From contig OX246747.1 in the NCBI GenBank assembly GCA_945910005.1, positions 19,854,686 through 19,918,685 of the forward strand: 64,000 nt of DNA, written 5' to 3'. The stretch is from Isoperla grammatica (lineage: Eukaryota; Arthropoda; Insecta; Plecoptera; Perlodidae). How positions within the stretch are numbered: position 1 is the first letter of the stretch; each line of letters begins with the position of its first letter. A program made the translations under genes and the position numbers. This document shows positions 22,893-32,789 of the stretch, in pieces. The notes under the pieces are model-generated. The model was not told the DNA's origin. It made no database searches and worked only from the letters and a program-made list of their open reading frames with translations.

Positions 22893-22923
22893 GCCCCGCT
22901 GGGTTCGATTCCCAGCAGGGTCG
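22893..22923 (+). repeat. tRNA T-arm-like fragment
   Basis: CCGCTGGGTTCGATTCCCAG holds a perfect B box (GGTTCGATTCC) in a CTGGG/CCCAG stem. It is followed by the same TCGG...TTTTACTTT...GTCTT flank as the next fold-back, so it is a half copy of the same element. Confidence 0.6.
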
Positions 22924-22974
22924 GTTGTTTTACTTTGTGTCTTGTCCCATAAAATATATTGATATGTGTGATCT

Positions 22975-23091
22975 AAGACAGAAAGCTAAAAATTCCGACC
23001 CCGCTGAGAATCGAACCCAGGTCTACCACTTGCCGGCGTGGGAGTCTTGGATTCGATTCCCAGCGGGGTAGGATTTTTAACTTTCTGTCTT
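22975..23091. repeat. tRNA-derived fold-back palindrome 1
   Basis: The left arm 22975-23036 and right arm 23037-23091 are inverse copies with almost no loop. Each arm has an outer AAGACAGAAAG segment and an inner tRNA 3'-half with a B-box-like GATTCGATTCCCAGCGGGG. By eye about 45 of 55 positions pair. Confidence 0.8.
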
Positions 23092-23254
23092 ACTGTAAAA
23101 ACCAGATTTCATATATTATATACGATTTTTTATATTTTGTTGGTTGCAGAATGTATTATAAGGATTGGTTTTATCTAAACAAATGTTTCCTTATAAGATA
23201 TATTAAATCGATATTTTTTCAAGAAACATTCTTTTCGTGATGGTGGTGGTGAAA

Positions 23255-23459
23255 ATCCGGAAAGTAAAACACCAACCCCGACTGGGAATCGAAGTCAGGT
23301 ATCCGGAGCACTTGCCGGGTGGGCGCCATAATGTCATAATGCACACAATCCAGCCGACAAATTACCAGTCTCGCTGGTGTAAAGGTTATGGAGCCCACCC
23401 GGCAAGTGGGAGACCTGGGGTTCGATTCCCAGTCGGGGTTGTTTTTTAATTTCTGGATC
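23255..23459. repeat. tRNA-derived fold-back palindrome 2
   Basis: Arms 23255-23331 and 23386-23459 are inverted relative to each other around a 54-nt spacer. The right arm and spacer hold a tRNA-like sequence with box A TGGTGTAAAGG (23375-23385) and box B GGTTCGATTCC (23419-23429), at about the spacing seen in tRNAs. An anticodon-like stem CCCAC/GTGGG is present. The acceptor stem is not formed in cis because the 3' strand pairs with the other arm. Outer arms (ATCCGGAAAGT / ATTTCTGGAT) also pair. Confidence 0.8.
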
Positions 23460-23464
23460 TCTCC

Positions 23465-23575
<111 letters not shown>

Positions 23576-24419
23576 TAATTAACACACTAAAGCTTTATTT
23601 TAATTTTATTGATATATATATGTATATATACAAATTGGATATTCTCGCACCAATACTGAGTTTGTAAATTGACATGAGTAAGGGGTAAAACTTGACTCCA
23701 TTTTGTGTAATATAGGCTAACAACATACAATTATAAACAATATTTTAGGGATTTCTTATCATCACTCTAACATTTATAAAAAAAATATATAAAGAATAAT
23801 GTTGTGAATTTGTATTTGCATATAAGTAATGGATTTGTGAACCTCGTGAACATCGTTCAAAATTTCCGAATCAAAATCTTCTAACTCACGAGAAGTGTTT
23901 TATTAGTGGTCGACCGACCGTGCTCCTTTCAAATGCATTTCAAATGTATTTACAGCAGATATTTACAACCCAGCTAGCCAGGCGGCTATCCGGCCGGCCG
24001 GCCGCTGGCTTTTGTTGTTGAAAGAAGGGTCGTCTACGACTGAGCAACTCTCACTCAAACGAGCTTCTCACTCGCCCAAAACTTCCCCTCCAAGAATCTT
24101 GCAGTCGGAGTGTACTGGTTCGGAGAAATTTCTATGGAGGGCAGCACATTCGCTTCAAATTCTGTCCAATTTAAACACCAAATTGTAGCTTGCCTAATCG
24201 TAATGCCGTTTTTAAATTCTTAGGACATTCTAATTATAAGCGTACATTTTATGGGTTGGTTTTAGATTTTCTCTATCTAGTTCTTTTAAACAGTCAACTT
24301 CAAAAAATATTTGCGGATACGTCGGCGAGAATTTAAAAAAGCCGGGACCCACACATAACTTGTACAGGAGTTGTCTGTACTAGAAAAATGTTTCATGAAT
24401 ATTGAGCTATTGGTTTACG
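23576..24419. other. No gene seen
   Basis: AT-rich, with a GGCCGGCCGGCC cluster at about 23990-24002. No LINE ORF2 is found here, although the ORF1 at 24420-25503 reads towards it. Confidence 0.4.
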
Positions 24420-25503
24420 AGTTATAGCGAATTTACTGTACCACTGCAAAAGTAAGACTCATCCTTCCCCTTAAGTTGAGCATTCTCGTCATCTTTAATT
24501 CCATTGCGAGCCGCTGATTCTGCATGTTGGCTGGCGACAACATGTGCAAATGAAAAAGGTAGGTTTGTGGGTGGCTTCATGACGTTAAACCTACGTTTTG
24601 CTTCAGCGATTGGAACACGTTCCAGGGCCATAATTTCTTGTATTTTCCTCTCCTCGATCCACTTCGGGCAATCTCGGGAGGAGGCAATGTGGGGACCTTG
24701 GCAATTAACGCATTTTGTTGGGGATGTGCAGGCAGTGTCTTCATGGTAATCAAGTCCACAAACCCGGCAAGTAGGCGCAGTCTATAATAATGGTTTTTTG
24801 TATGACCAAATCTTTGGCAGGTAAAACATCTCATGGGATTAGGTACGTAGGTTTTAACGTCCAGGATGTGGAAACCAGCAGCTATCTTATTCGGGAGTTT
24901 GGGGGTTCTGAGGGTGAGAATAATTGTTGCGGTTGGCTTTAGTTGACCATCAATGCGTGATTTGATACGGTACAAATCAATAACACCTTGGGAGGCAAGT
25001 TCTTCTTTTATCTCATCATCGCTTGCGTACAATAAATCGGGACATCTTATGACTCCCTTAGATGTGTTTAAGCTGGTGTGAGGCTTAACCGAAATGTTGT
25101 AACGGTTACCAAATGACGTTGCTTTGGATAATAGTTCGGATTGTTTATCCGAAGTCGTTTCCACTAGAATAGTGCCATTACGTAGTTTTCTGGCATTTTT
25201 CACGGTGCCTGCAATACATTGAAGAGCTTTGACGATTACGAAAGGCGACTCTGTAAGAAAGGATTTATCGTCCTCTCGTTGAATAACAAAAAATCGTGGC
25301 TGAGTTTCAGTAGAAGTAAATGATTTGAGAACGGTATCTAGCGTGATCGGGGTGTCAAACAAAGATCGGGGACGTTTGTTGCTTTTGTTAGCGTGGGTGT
25401 ATGATATTAAAGGGGGAGGGGGGTTCCCAGGGGCGTGGTTTGTGCTGGAAGCCATAGTTGAATGGGGACAACCTACAAAAGTTTCCCGGAATGGCAGACT
25501 CAA
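24420..25503 (-). pseudogene. Jockey-type LINE ORF1 (gag-like nucleic-acid-binding protein)
   Basis: From the ATG at 25503 the minus strand encodes about 240 residues of a Jockey-clade ORF1: a low-complexity N-terminus, an RRM-like region (PRFFVIQREDDKSFLTESPF), and the first CCHC knuckle beginning RCFTCQRFGHTKNHYY near 24830. A frameshift near 24790 moves the next knuckles (CRVCGLDYHEDTAC, CVNCQGPHIASSRDC) to another frame, and the tail ends at 24422 (GTVNSL). The protein normally coats LINE RNA. ORF2, which should follow, is missing, so the copy lacks its 3' part. Confidence 0.85.
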
Positions 25504-26060
25504 CTAACCCGTGTTGGTTCTACCACATAGGGCCTTGTAAACGGAACAGGGTCTATTTCATGGGGCAGCTAGACATGGCAACATACACCGTTCATGAAGT
25601 AGAGCCAGTTAACGATTTCTGCGTGCATCAGGGGGTATGTAGGAAAGTGCTAATTTCACGTCCGGATGGGACACAGACGCAATCGCCCTTCTTCTAACAG
25701 TGCAGTCGGCCCCCGGCCCTGGGACGGTGCCTAGAGGGACCTCCTGCACTGGGCATACAACCGACGCAATCTGTGCCCAAGCCCAAGTGCTGTCGAATCA
25801 ATCAGAGAGTCGAATCATAACCTAATCATTGGTGGGGTCGTCATCAGGGGAACAAGCCGTCAACAAACCATCTCGGGAGGGGGGGACTGGTGGGCGTTTG
25901 GATCGCAAAGAGGGCCGGCACGGATGAGGAAGAAGGTGATGAAAGTAAGAAAAGAGAAAAGATGATGAAGACAGAAATGAAAAAAGGGATGATTAAAGAA
26001 GTGCACGAGAGCCCTCTTTGCGGGCACCGGTCACCACGAGGAGGGACCCACCTCGACCGG
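25504..26060. other. Possible LINE leader and unassigned DNA
   Basis: Sequence upstream of the ORF1 start may be the LINE 5' leader. A purine-rich stretch at 25920-26000 and a GC-rich block ending CACCTCGACCGG abut the giant inverted repeat. Confidence 0.3.
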
Positions 26061-26610
26061 TTCGTTGCTTTTTAAGTGGATGATATCGTCCTTGATGTAG
26101 GTAAGCCTAAAAATTATTTTATTTAGAAATGTTAATTAACATTATGTTGCCTACACATTTTTGTTGTACGTACGTTTAGTCTTGCATTAACTCAACGGAT
26201 CTCTCATTTTCTTTTGCTGAAGGTTCAGTTTCCTTACCAAAAACATAAAACCTCAGTAGTCTTACGTTTTGAGACAATTCGGGGACAATTGGGTGTTCCG
26301 AAAGCTTTTTTTTAGACACTAGGGGCAGAAATCTGGGACAATCCCGGTTTTCTGGGACGGATGGTCACCCTACCCCAAATTGAACAATATGATATTTCAT
26401 TAAATTCCTAGCCCTAATAATAACAGTAATAATATTATTCTGTAACTCATTTCCAACTATGTCATGTTAAGTGGTTGTTGCCTACCCTTGTCTAGGTCAT
26501 GAAACTGTCAGTGATTAATAATAATAATAAGAACAATAATTTAATAATAATATGTAGGCCTATCTGTAGGCTAAGTAATCATGTAGCTTACATGTTTGTT
26601 TTTCGAATAG

Positions 26611-26870
26611 GATTCGGCCTCAAACACAACGCGAGATCAACACGTGTCGTATATGCACGACAGTTACCGCAAACAAGCCACAAGTAACCATAAGTGGTCA
26701 CAGGTCATGTACTTATGACTATGTCTTTGACATGCCTGTGACACAAAAAGAAATATATGAAGCATGCGTGTCAATTTTATTCAATGGTGCTCTGGAAGGG
26801 TACAATGCAACTGTTCTTGCGTACGGGCAAACAGGTTCCGGAAGACGTATACTATGGGCACAGGGTTTCA
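26611..26870 (+). pseudogene. Kinesin motor fragment, left arm copy
   Basis: After a possible acceptor (TTTTCGAATAG) the frame reads IRPQTQREI, CRICTTVTANKPQV, TYDYVFDMP, EGYNATVLAYGQTGSG, the start of a kinesin motor through the P-loop. A 1-nt deletion in GGAAGACG breaks the P-loop lysine codon here, while the right arm keeps it. The RIRPQ...CRICTTV...GYNATVLAYGQTGSGKT signature is closest to KIF21/KIF4-type kinesins. Only about 87 residues of a roughly 330-residue motor are present. Confidence 0.8.
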
Positions 26871-26924
26871 ATGGAAGAAATCTGAAGTATAAGTAAAAGT
26901 ATATAAGTATAAGTATTCAAGGGG

Positions 26925-27010
26925 CGGCTCTAGTTCATTTATATTGACGGCTAGATTGGGAAGAACAGCACAAGCAACTATCACATGCTGGACAGTCGTT
27001 AGTGCCAGAC
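26925..27010 (-). pseudogene. Harbinger transposase C-terminal fragment, left arm
   Basis: On the minus strand the translation includes VQHVIVACAVLPNLAVNINE, matching the C-terminal helix (VACAVLHN...) of HARBI1-like transposases. The rest of the transposase is absent. Confidence 0.6.
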
Positions 27011-27424
27011 CAATCAGTACGTCAAACTCCCGACTGTGGATGGGGTGACTTTTTGAGGGGGGTGGGGAGCTCCTCAATAGCGCTTGGCAAATCATTAACC
27101 CTATTGATTGAAACCCCACAAATAAAGATCGATCGAGTAGAATCGTCAACTTTTTCTACCATCTTACTACGATTATCCTTATTGAGCGTGATAAACACAC
27201 GCTGTCACCACCACCGTGTTATTTACAGCGATCGATCCTTATTTGTTTTGGCATAAGAATTTGAAGCTGAAGGCGTTGAATTGAAATTAACAAATTTAAA
27301 CTAAAAATACCGGTTTGTTACGAATCTAACTTCAGCAACCTTTTTGGTTTTGTGTTTAATACACTCCGAGGGACACCAAATGTTGGTGAACGGCTCGTAT
27401 GCTGGCCGCGTTCCAATGTTTGCC

Positions 27425-28145
27425 CAGCAGCCCAGTATAAAAAAAATGTGTCCTCAAGTCATTTGCCATGACATCCTTCCCCCATTACATTGATCCCTAG
27501 GCTAGGTATATGCTAGGCCTAAGCATTCGTGTCCCACATCCGTGCATCACGTGTCCTACGTGCCAAGCCATTTGGGATATAGCAAGGATTATCGCCACCA
27601 AAACGCCCCAAATAATCCTGCTGACTCTGCCCCCCATATTATGTCGTACCACGCCGGAAGACATAAAGCGGCTAAACATGTACAACCGCTACATATTAAA
27701 ATTGGGTGAAAAACGTAAATATGCACTTTTTACTCATTTATTATCACCTTTGGCAAATGATTTTCCTTTCGTGTAATCTGCATATATAACTTGCAGACGC
27801 CAATGTACGAGCTATAAGTAAAACGTGCACAAGCTCTTTCTAACGCCAAGCGATACGCCGAACGAGGCCTACAGGAGACGTAAGGAACCATGACAAATAA
27901 GTATATACATACAAGTTTGAGTTTGAGTTAATTGGGTTTAAGGGCGCTTCAACCAGTTAGGTCATTTTGCGCCACCAAGATAATGTAACTCGTTACTTAT
28001 TGTTTTATTGCATGATAGATTAATGGGGCTTAACGTCTCATATTTATGCAAACAAATAATGTAAGGGTGAAATTCAAGAATGAAGGCCTACAACAAAATG
28101 TTTTATTTCATTCATATTGGGCACGGGAGCAACCGGCGGCCAGAT
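27425..28145 (+). other. Spacer of the giant inverted repeat with an unrecognised ORF
   Basis: The 721-bp unique centre includes a plus-strand frame 27510-27776 ending RKYALFTHLLSPLANDFPFV. Its segment TPQIILLTLPPIL...RLNMYNRYIL loosely recalls SGNH-type hydrolase cores. That reading is weak. A SINE tail fragment (GATTAATGGGGCTTAACG) lies at 28017-28050. Confidence 0.3.
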
Positions 28146-28559
28146 GGCAAACATTGGAACGCGGCTAGCATAAGAGCACTTCACCAACATTTGGTGTCCC
28201 TCGGAGTGTATTAAACACAAAACCAAAAAGGTTGCTGAAGTTAGATTAGTAACAAACCGGTATTTTTAGTCTAAATTTGTTAATTTCAATTCAACGCCTT
28301 CAGCTTCAAATTGTTATGCCAAAACAAATAATGATCGATCGCTGTAAATAACACGGTGGTGGTGACAGCGTGTGTTTATCACGCTCAATAAGGATAATCG
28401 TAGTAAGATGGTAGAAAAAGTTGACGATTCTACTCGATCGATCTTTATTTGTGGGGTTTCAATCAATAGGGTTAATGATTTGCCAAGCGCTTTTGAGGAG
28501 CTCCCCCCCCCCCCCCCTCAAAAAGTTACCCCATCCACAGTCGGGAGTTTGACGTACTG

Positions 28560-28655
28560 ATTGGTCTGGCACTAACGACTCTCCAGCACGTGATAGTTGC
28601 TTGTGCTGTTCTTCCCAATCTGGCAGTCAATATGAATGAACCAGAGCCGCCCCTT
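28560..28655 (+). pseudogene. Harbinger transposase C-terminal fragment, right arm
   Basis: The plus strand encodes LQHVIVACAVLPNLAVNMNE, the counterpart of the left-arm fragment. Confidence 0.6.
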
Positions 28656-28697
28656 GAATACTTATATACTTATACTTATACTACAGATTTCGTGCAT

Positions 28698-28958
28698 TGA
28701 AACCCTGTGCCCATAGTATACGTCTTTCCGGAACCTGTTTGCCCGTACGCAAGAACAGTTGCATTGTACCCTTCCAGATTACCATTGACTAAATTTGACA
28801 CGCATGCTTCATATATTTCTTGTTGTGTCACAGGCATGTAAAAGATATAGTCATAAGTACATGACCTGTGACCACTTATGGTTACTTGTGGCTTGTTTGC
28901 GGTAACTGTCGTGCATATACGACACATGATGATCTTGCGTTGTGTTTGAGGCCGAATC
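28698..28958 (-). pseudogene. Kinesin motor fragment, right arm copy
   Basis: This arm has an uninterrupted frame MCRICTTVTANKPQVTISGH ... AYGQTGSGKTYTMGTGF, with an intact Walker A P-loop GQTGSGKT. Compared with the left arm, DYVFDMP has become DYIFYMP. The sequence after GTGFQ diverges from kinesins, so the capture ends there, perhaps at an exon border. Too short to work as a motor. Confidence 0.85.
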
Positions 28959-29539
28959 CTATTCGAAAAACAAACATGTAAGCTACATTATTACTTAGCC
29001 TACAGATAGGCCTACATTATTATTATTAAATTATTGTTGTTGTTATTATTAATCACTGACAGTTTCATGACCTAGACAAGGGTGGGCAACAACCACTCAA
29101 CATGACATAGTTGGAAATGAGTTACAGAATAATATTATTACTGTTATTATTAGGGCTAGGAATTTAATGAAATATCATATTGTTCAATTGGGGGTAAGGT
29201 GACCATCCGTCCCAGAAAACCGGGATTGTCCAGAATTTCTGCCCCTAGTGTCTAAAAAAAAAGCTTTCGGAACACCCAATTGTCCCCGATTTGTCTCAAA
29301 ACGTAAGACTACTGAGGTTTTATGTTTTTGGTAAGGAAACTGAACCTTCAGCAAAAGAAAATGAGAGATCCGTTGAGTTAATGCAAGACTAAACGGACGT
29401 ACAGCAAAAATGTGTAGGCAACATAATGTTTATTAACATTTCTAAATAAAATAACTTTTAGGCTTACCTACATCAAGGACGATATCATCCACTTAAAAAG
29501 CAACGAATATCATTAAATAACCTCCAAAACAACCTCCAT

Positions 29540-29919
29540 GATGATTGATTAATGGGGCTTAACGTCTCATATTTATGCAACGATGGCTAATCGAGACGAT
29601 GAGCGGGTGATAATGAAGATGAGAAAGATGATAATGAAGAATAAAGCCACATCCGAATCAGATCCATTGTACGTCGCGTGAGTCGTCATACGGGAGTCCA
29701 GCAAGGGAGGGCAGGGCCAAGTGGGAGGAGAAATATTCAATGGGACAGTGGGGGGAAAGGGGATTGAGGGTGTGGACTGCACTTCGTCTGACTTCTCCTC
29801 CTCGACCAGTCCGGCTTGGGTGGCCCTACCAGAAGCATACGCTTCCGCCGGCATAGCTCTCGGGATCAACAAAGCACGCAAACCTGCCCACCACGATAAG
29901 GTGGCAGTCCCTGGGCAGG
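29540..29919 (-). mobile_element. SINE-like repeat (B), full length with 12-bp duplication
   Basis: Flanked by AACAACCTCCAT at 29528-29539 and 29920-29931. It is 380 bp. The minus-strand frame with LLIPRAMPAEAYASGRAT is open across most of the element. Confidence 0.95.
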
Positions 29920-30082
29920 AACAACCTCCATAGTAGCGGTAGTTCTTTTAAATGTAGCTTCGCTACATTTGCACTACACAGAAAATGAAGCGCGCTATTT
30001 TAACACTACATCATCTTTTTATTGCTTTTATATTATGAACCCATTTTCTCATTATAATAGGAATTACGAAATACGAGTAAAC

Positions 30083-30466
30083 GATTGATGATTGATTAAT
30101 GGGGCTTAACGTCTCATATTTATGCAACGATGGCTAATCGAGACGATGAGCGGGTGATAATGAAGATGAGAAAGATGATAATAAAGAATAAAGCCACATC
30201 CGAATCAGATCCATTTTACGTCGCGTGAGTCGTCATACGGGAGTCTAGCAAGGGAGGGCAGGGCCAAGTGGGAGGACAAATATTCAATGGGACAGTGGGG
30301 GGGAAAGGGGATTGGGGTGTGGACTGCAATTCGTCTGACTTCTCCTCCTCGACCAGTCCGGCTTGGGTGGCCCTACCAGAAGCATACGCTTCCGCCGGCA
30401 TAGCTCTCGGGATCAACAAAGCACACAAACCTGCCCACCACGATAAGGTGGCAGTCCCTGGGCAGG
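30083..30466 (-). mobile_element. SINE-like repeat (B), full length with 11-bp duplication
   Basis: Flanked by TACGAGTAAAC at 30072-30082 and 30467-30477. It is 384 bp. It lies only about 150 bp from the preceding copy and is very similar to it. Confidence 0.95.
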
Positions 30467-30567
30467 TACGAGTAAACAACTCCAGCTTGGCAGCTAGTCA
30501 CTCTCATCACCATCACTATCAACGTCGGATAAATTTACTTAAATTATATGAAATTTGTTATACATAG

Positions 30568-30745
30568 TGTTGTGTATGCATTGAACCAACCTTGTATGTA
30601 TATGCATGGTATCAACCTTGGTTGTATGTGTGTAAGAGGGCGGTGTTCGGCGACTATGGCGTCAGCCAGAGGTTCAATAAATCTATGCTTCTAAATAGTG
30701 TCTCCTTGTTTAATATACATACCACAGAAATCCCAATACAAAATA
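30568..30745 (+). repeat. 5' LTR
   Basis: Begins TGTTGTGTATGC and ends ATACAAAATA. An AATAAA signal lies in the middle. TTGGCGACGGGGATGGGA follows directly and is the likely primer-binding site. Confidence 0.92.
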
Positions 30746-31073
30746 TTGGCGACGGGGATGGGATAATACATCAATCAAATGTATTTGTATGGTATGTACT
30801 GTCAAATTGTGTCCATAATTCGTCTAAATGTGAGGTGTAGTCAAGGTCTTGTCTAGCCACAGCCGTTTGTCAGCTGTCTTGCTACCGAAAAAAAAGCCGT
30901 CTGTCTTCAAATGTTTAAATCACGTCGGAATTGTTAAAATATTTCTTCGTGTAATATTAGTCTGCATGTCCGCAGTCAAAAGTCAGTGTTGTATTCGTCA
31001 ATAAGTACGTATATATTTGTCGAGTCTCAACAGTCGAGTTGTAAAGTCTATACATAAATAGGGTCAAGTCAAA

Positions 31074-32588
31074 ATGCCAAACAATCAAGAATCGTCTGCG
31101 TCAGTCGGCAACGGTCGTGTCTTAGGCAAAATGTCCGAATTCGACAAATCAAAAGAAGAGTTTGAGGATTATCTTGAGAGGCTGGAGTGCTACATCGCCA
31201 TAAACCGAGTGAGTGAACTAGAATCTGTCAGTCTGTTAATAACACTCATTGGAGCCGAGACCTATCATTTGCTAAAACGTCTATGTGTGCCAGATAAACC
31301 TAAATCACTGTCATTTGTGGATTTAGTAAAGAAATTAACTTATCATTTTGCGCCTCAGATGTCAATTATCTTAGAACGGTTCAAATTTTATCAGCGTGTT
31401 CAAAAAGAGGGTGAGTCAATGTCTGATTACATTGTTGAATTGACACATTTAGCCAACTCATGTAATTTCCCAGCTAGTTTGGAAGAATCACTACGAGACA
31501 ACTTTGTGTGTGGCATAAATAACTTGTCCTTTCAAAAGCATTTGCTGGAGAAACCTAATTTGACATTTGAACGGGTTTGCACCATGGCAAAAAGTCTAGA
31601 GGTTGCCGAGTCAAACGCACAAATGTTAAATCCGAGGTCAGATGTCAATCAAATCAAAAAACAATTCAAGAAAAATCAAACCTCGAAACCACGTCAGGCT
31701 CAGACGTCAGTATTCCAGAGTCAAGATCGTCCAGTCAGAGTGTCCGGTAGTCAGTCACAGTTTACACATCGGAAATGTCGACGTTGTGGTAGGAACCACG
31801 ATGAAAAAACGTGTCCGGCAGTGTCGTGGAAATGCTTTTGTTGTCAAAATATAGGTCATACTTCCAAAGTCTGCACTCAAAATATGTCTAATGTGAGTCG
31901 CAATAGTTATGACATAAGGGTAAATAACAGTCGAGTTAAAAACATTGACTGTGCAGAAAGCTCTGTCTGTGAAGATAGTAGTAGTGAAAGCGAAAGTTTT
32001 GATATTCAAAAAGTATTGTCTGTTAACTTAAGCACACTTGATAAGCCAGTGTATGTGACATTGCAAGTAAGTGGAAAAGAGCTTAGCATGGAAGTGGATA
32101 CAGGAGCAGCTTGTTCTGTTATGTCTGAGGAAACATACTTAAATAGCTTTAGTCATGTAAAATGTCGTAAATCAAATAATAGTTTAAAGACTGTGTCTGG
32201 TGAAAGATTATCAGTAGTTGGGGAAGTTCGACTCTCAGTTAATACTGGTAATCAAGTCTTTGAACTACCCATCATTGTAACTCGTTCCAAGTGTAAGCCT
32301 CTATTAGGTAGACCCTGGTTAGATGTGTTAGTTCCTGATTGGAGGGCGAGTTTAGATGTTGGGAAAAATAAACAAAGTAAAACTTGCTTGATCAAGTTAT
32401 TGTCGCAACTGTCTGAAGGTCAAATAACAAATAAGCTAAAATGTGTGAATAAGTATGAATGTTTGAAGGAGAGCCTTATGTCAGAGGCAAGAAATGAATT
32501 TCCTCGAGTGTTTGAATCTAAGGGATTACCTATTGCAGGTCATGAGGCGGATATTGTTGTAAAACCAGACTCCACTCCAATATCTTGA
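31074..32588 (+). CDS. Gag-protease of the LTR retrotransposon
   Basis: A 504-residue frame from ATG 31074. The first 200 residues are a Gag capsid-like helical region (FKFYQRVQKEGESMSDYIVE is a retrotransposon-gag motif). Two CCHC knuckles follow (CRRCGRNHDEKTC, CFCCQNIGHTSKVC). A retropepsin-like aspartic protease has its catalytic Asp near residue 342 in VDTGAACSVM. The frame ends soon after FPRVFESKGLP, where reverse transcriptase should begin, at the border with the inverted integrase piece. It may still make a functional Gag-protease. Confidence 0.85.
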   Translation: MPNNQESSASVGNGRVLGKMSEFDKSKEEFEDYLERLECYIAINRVSELESVSLLITLIGAETYHLLKRLCVPDKPKSLSFVDLVKKLTYHFAPQMSIILERFKFYQRVQKEGESMSDYIVELTHLANSCNFPASLEESLRDNFVCGINNLSFQKHLLEKPNLTFERVCTMAKSLEVAESNAQMLNPRSDVNQIKKQFKKNQTSKPRQAQTSVFQSQDRPVRVSGSQSQFTHRKCRRCGRNHDEKTCPAVSWKCFCCQNIGHTSKVCTQNMSNVSRNSYDIRVNNSRVKNIDCAESSVCEDSSSESESFDIQKVLSVNLSTLDKPVYVTLQVSGKELSMEVDTGAACSVMSEETYLNSFSHVKCRKSNNSLKTVSGERLSVVGEVRLSVNTGNQVFELPIIVTRSKCKPLLGRPWLDVLVPDWRASLDVGKNKQSKTCLIKLLSQLSEGQITNKLKCVNKYECLKESLMSEARNEFPRVFESKGLPIAGHEADIVVKPDSTPIS

Positions 32589-32745
32589 ACAGTTAGCCTA
32601 CCTTTACACTCCAAGAAATACTTCAAGATACCCCTTTTTACCACATCTACTGTCTTCTCAGCAATACCATTGGACTGGGGATGATATGGCGGAGAGTGCA
32701 TCAATTGTATACCCATGCGCTTACAATAATCGCTAAAAGCAATTT
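32588..32745 (-). repeat. Inverted copy of part of the integrase gene
   Basis: This stretch is the reverse complement of about 33573-33733 (GCGCATGGGTATACAATTG region through CTTGGAGTGTAAAGG). It sits exactly where reverse transcriptase coding sequence should be. The inverted piece and the deletion form one rearrangement. Confidence 0.9.
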
Positions 32746-32789
32746 TAGGTCCAAAAACAGGTATTCCAACACTTGCAGCTGCTAGACTA

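Larger units (their letters stand above)
26061..27424. repeat. Giant inverted repeat, left arm (about 1.36 kb)
   Basis: The whole arm is the reverse complement of 28146-29507, from TTCGTTGCTTTTTAAGTGG at the outer end to CGCGTTCCAATGTTTGCC at the inner end. Scattered substitutions and small indels separate the arms. Each arm carries a kinesin fragment and a Harbinger C-terminal fragment. Confidence 0.95.
28146..29507. repeat. Giant inverted repeat, right arm
   Basis: Reverse complement of 26061-27424. Differences include a C-run expansion at 28503-28518 and a restored kinesin P-loop. The outer border AACGAATAT continues into sequence that is also found at 40462. Confidence 0.95.

Noticed and set aside
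23372..23441. Functional tRNA gene
   Set aside because: A and B boxes are good, but the 5' acceptor strand does not pair with the 3' end, the T loop has one base too many, and the 3' half pairs with the opposite palindrome arm.
26061..29507. Inverted repeat as an assembly artefact
   Set aside because: Arms have many independent differences including indels, and the centre is unique, so a simple palindromic misassembly is unlikely, though long reads are still the proper test.
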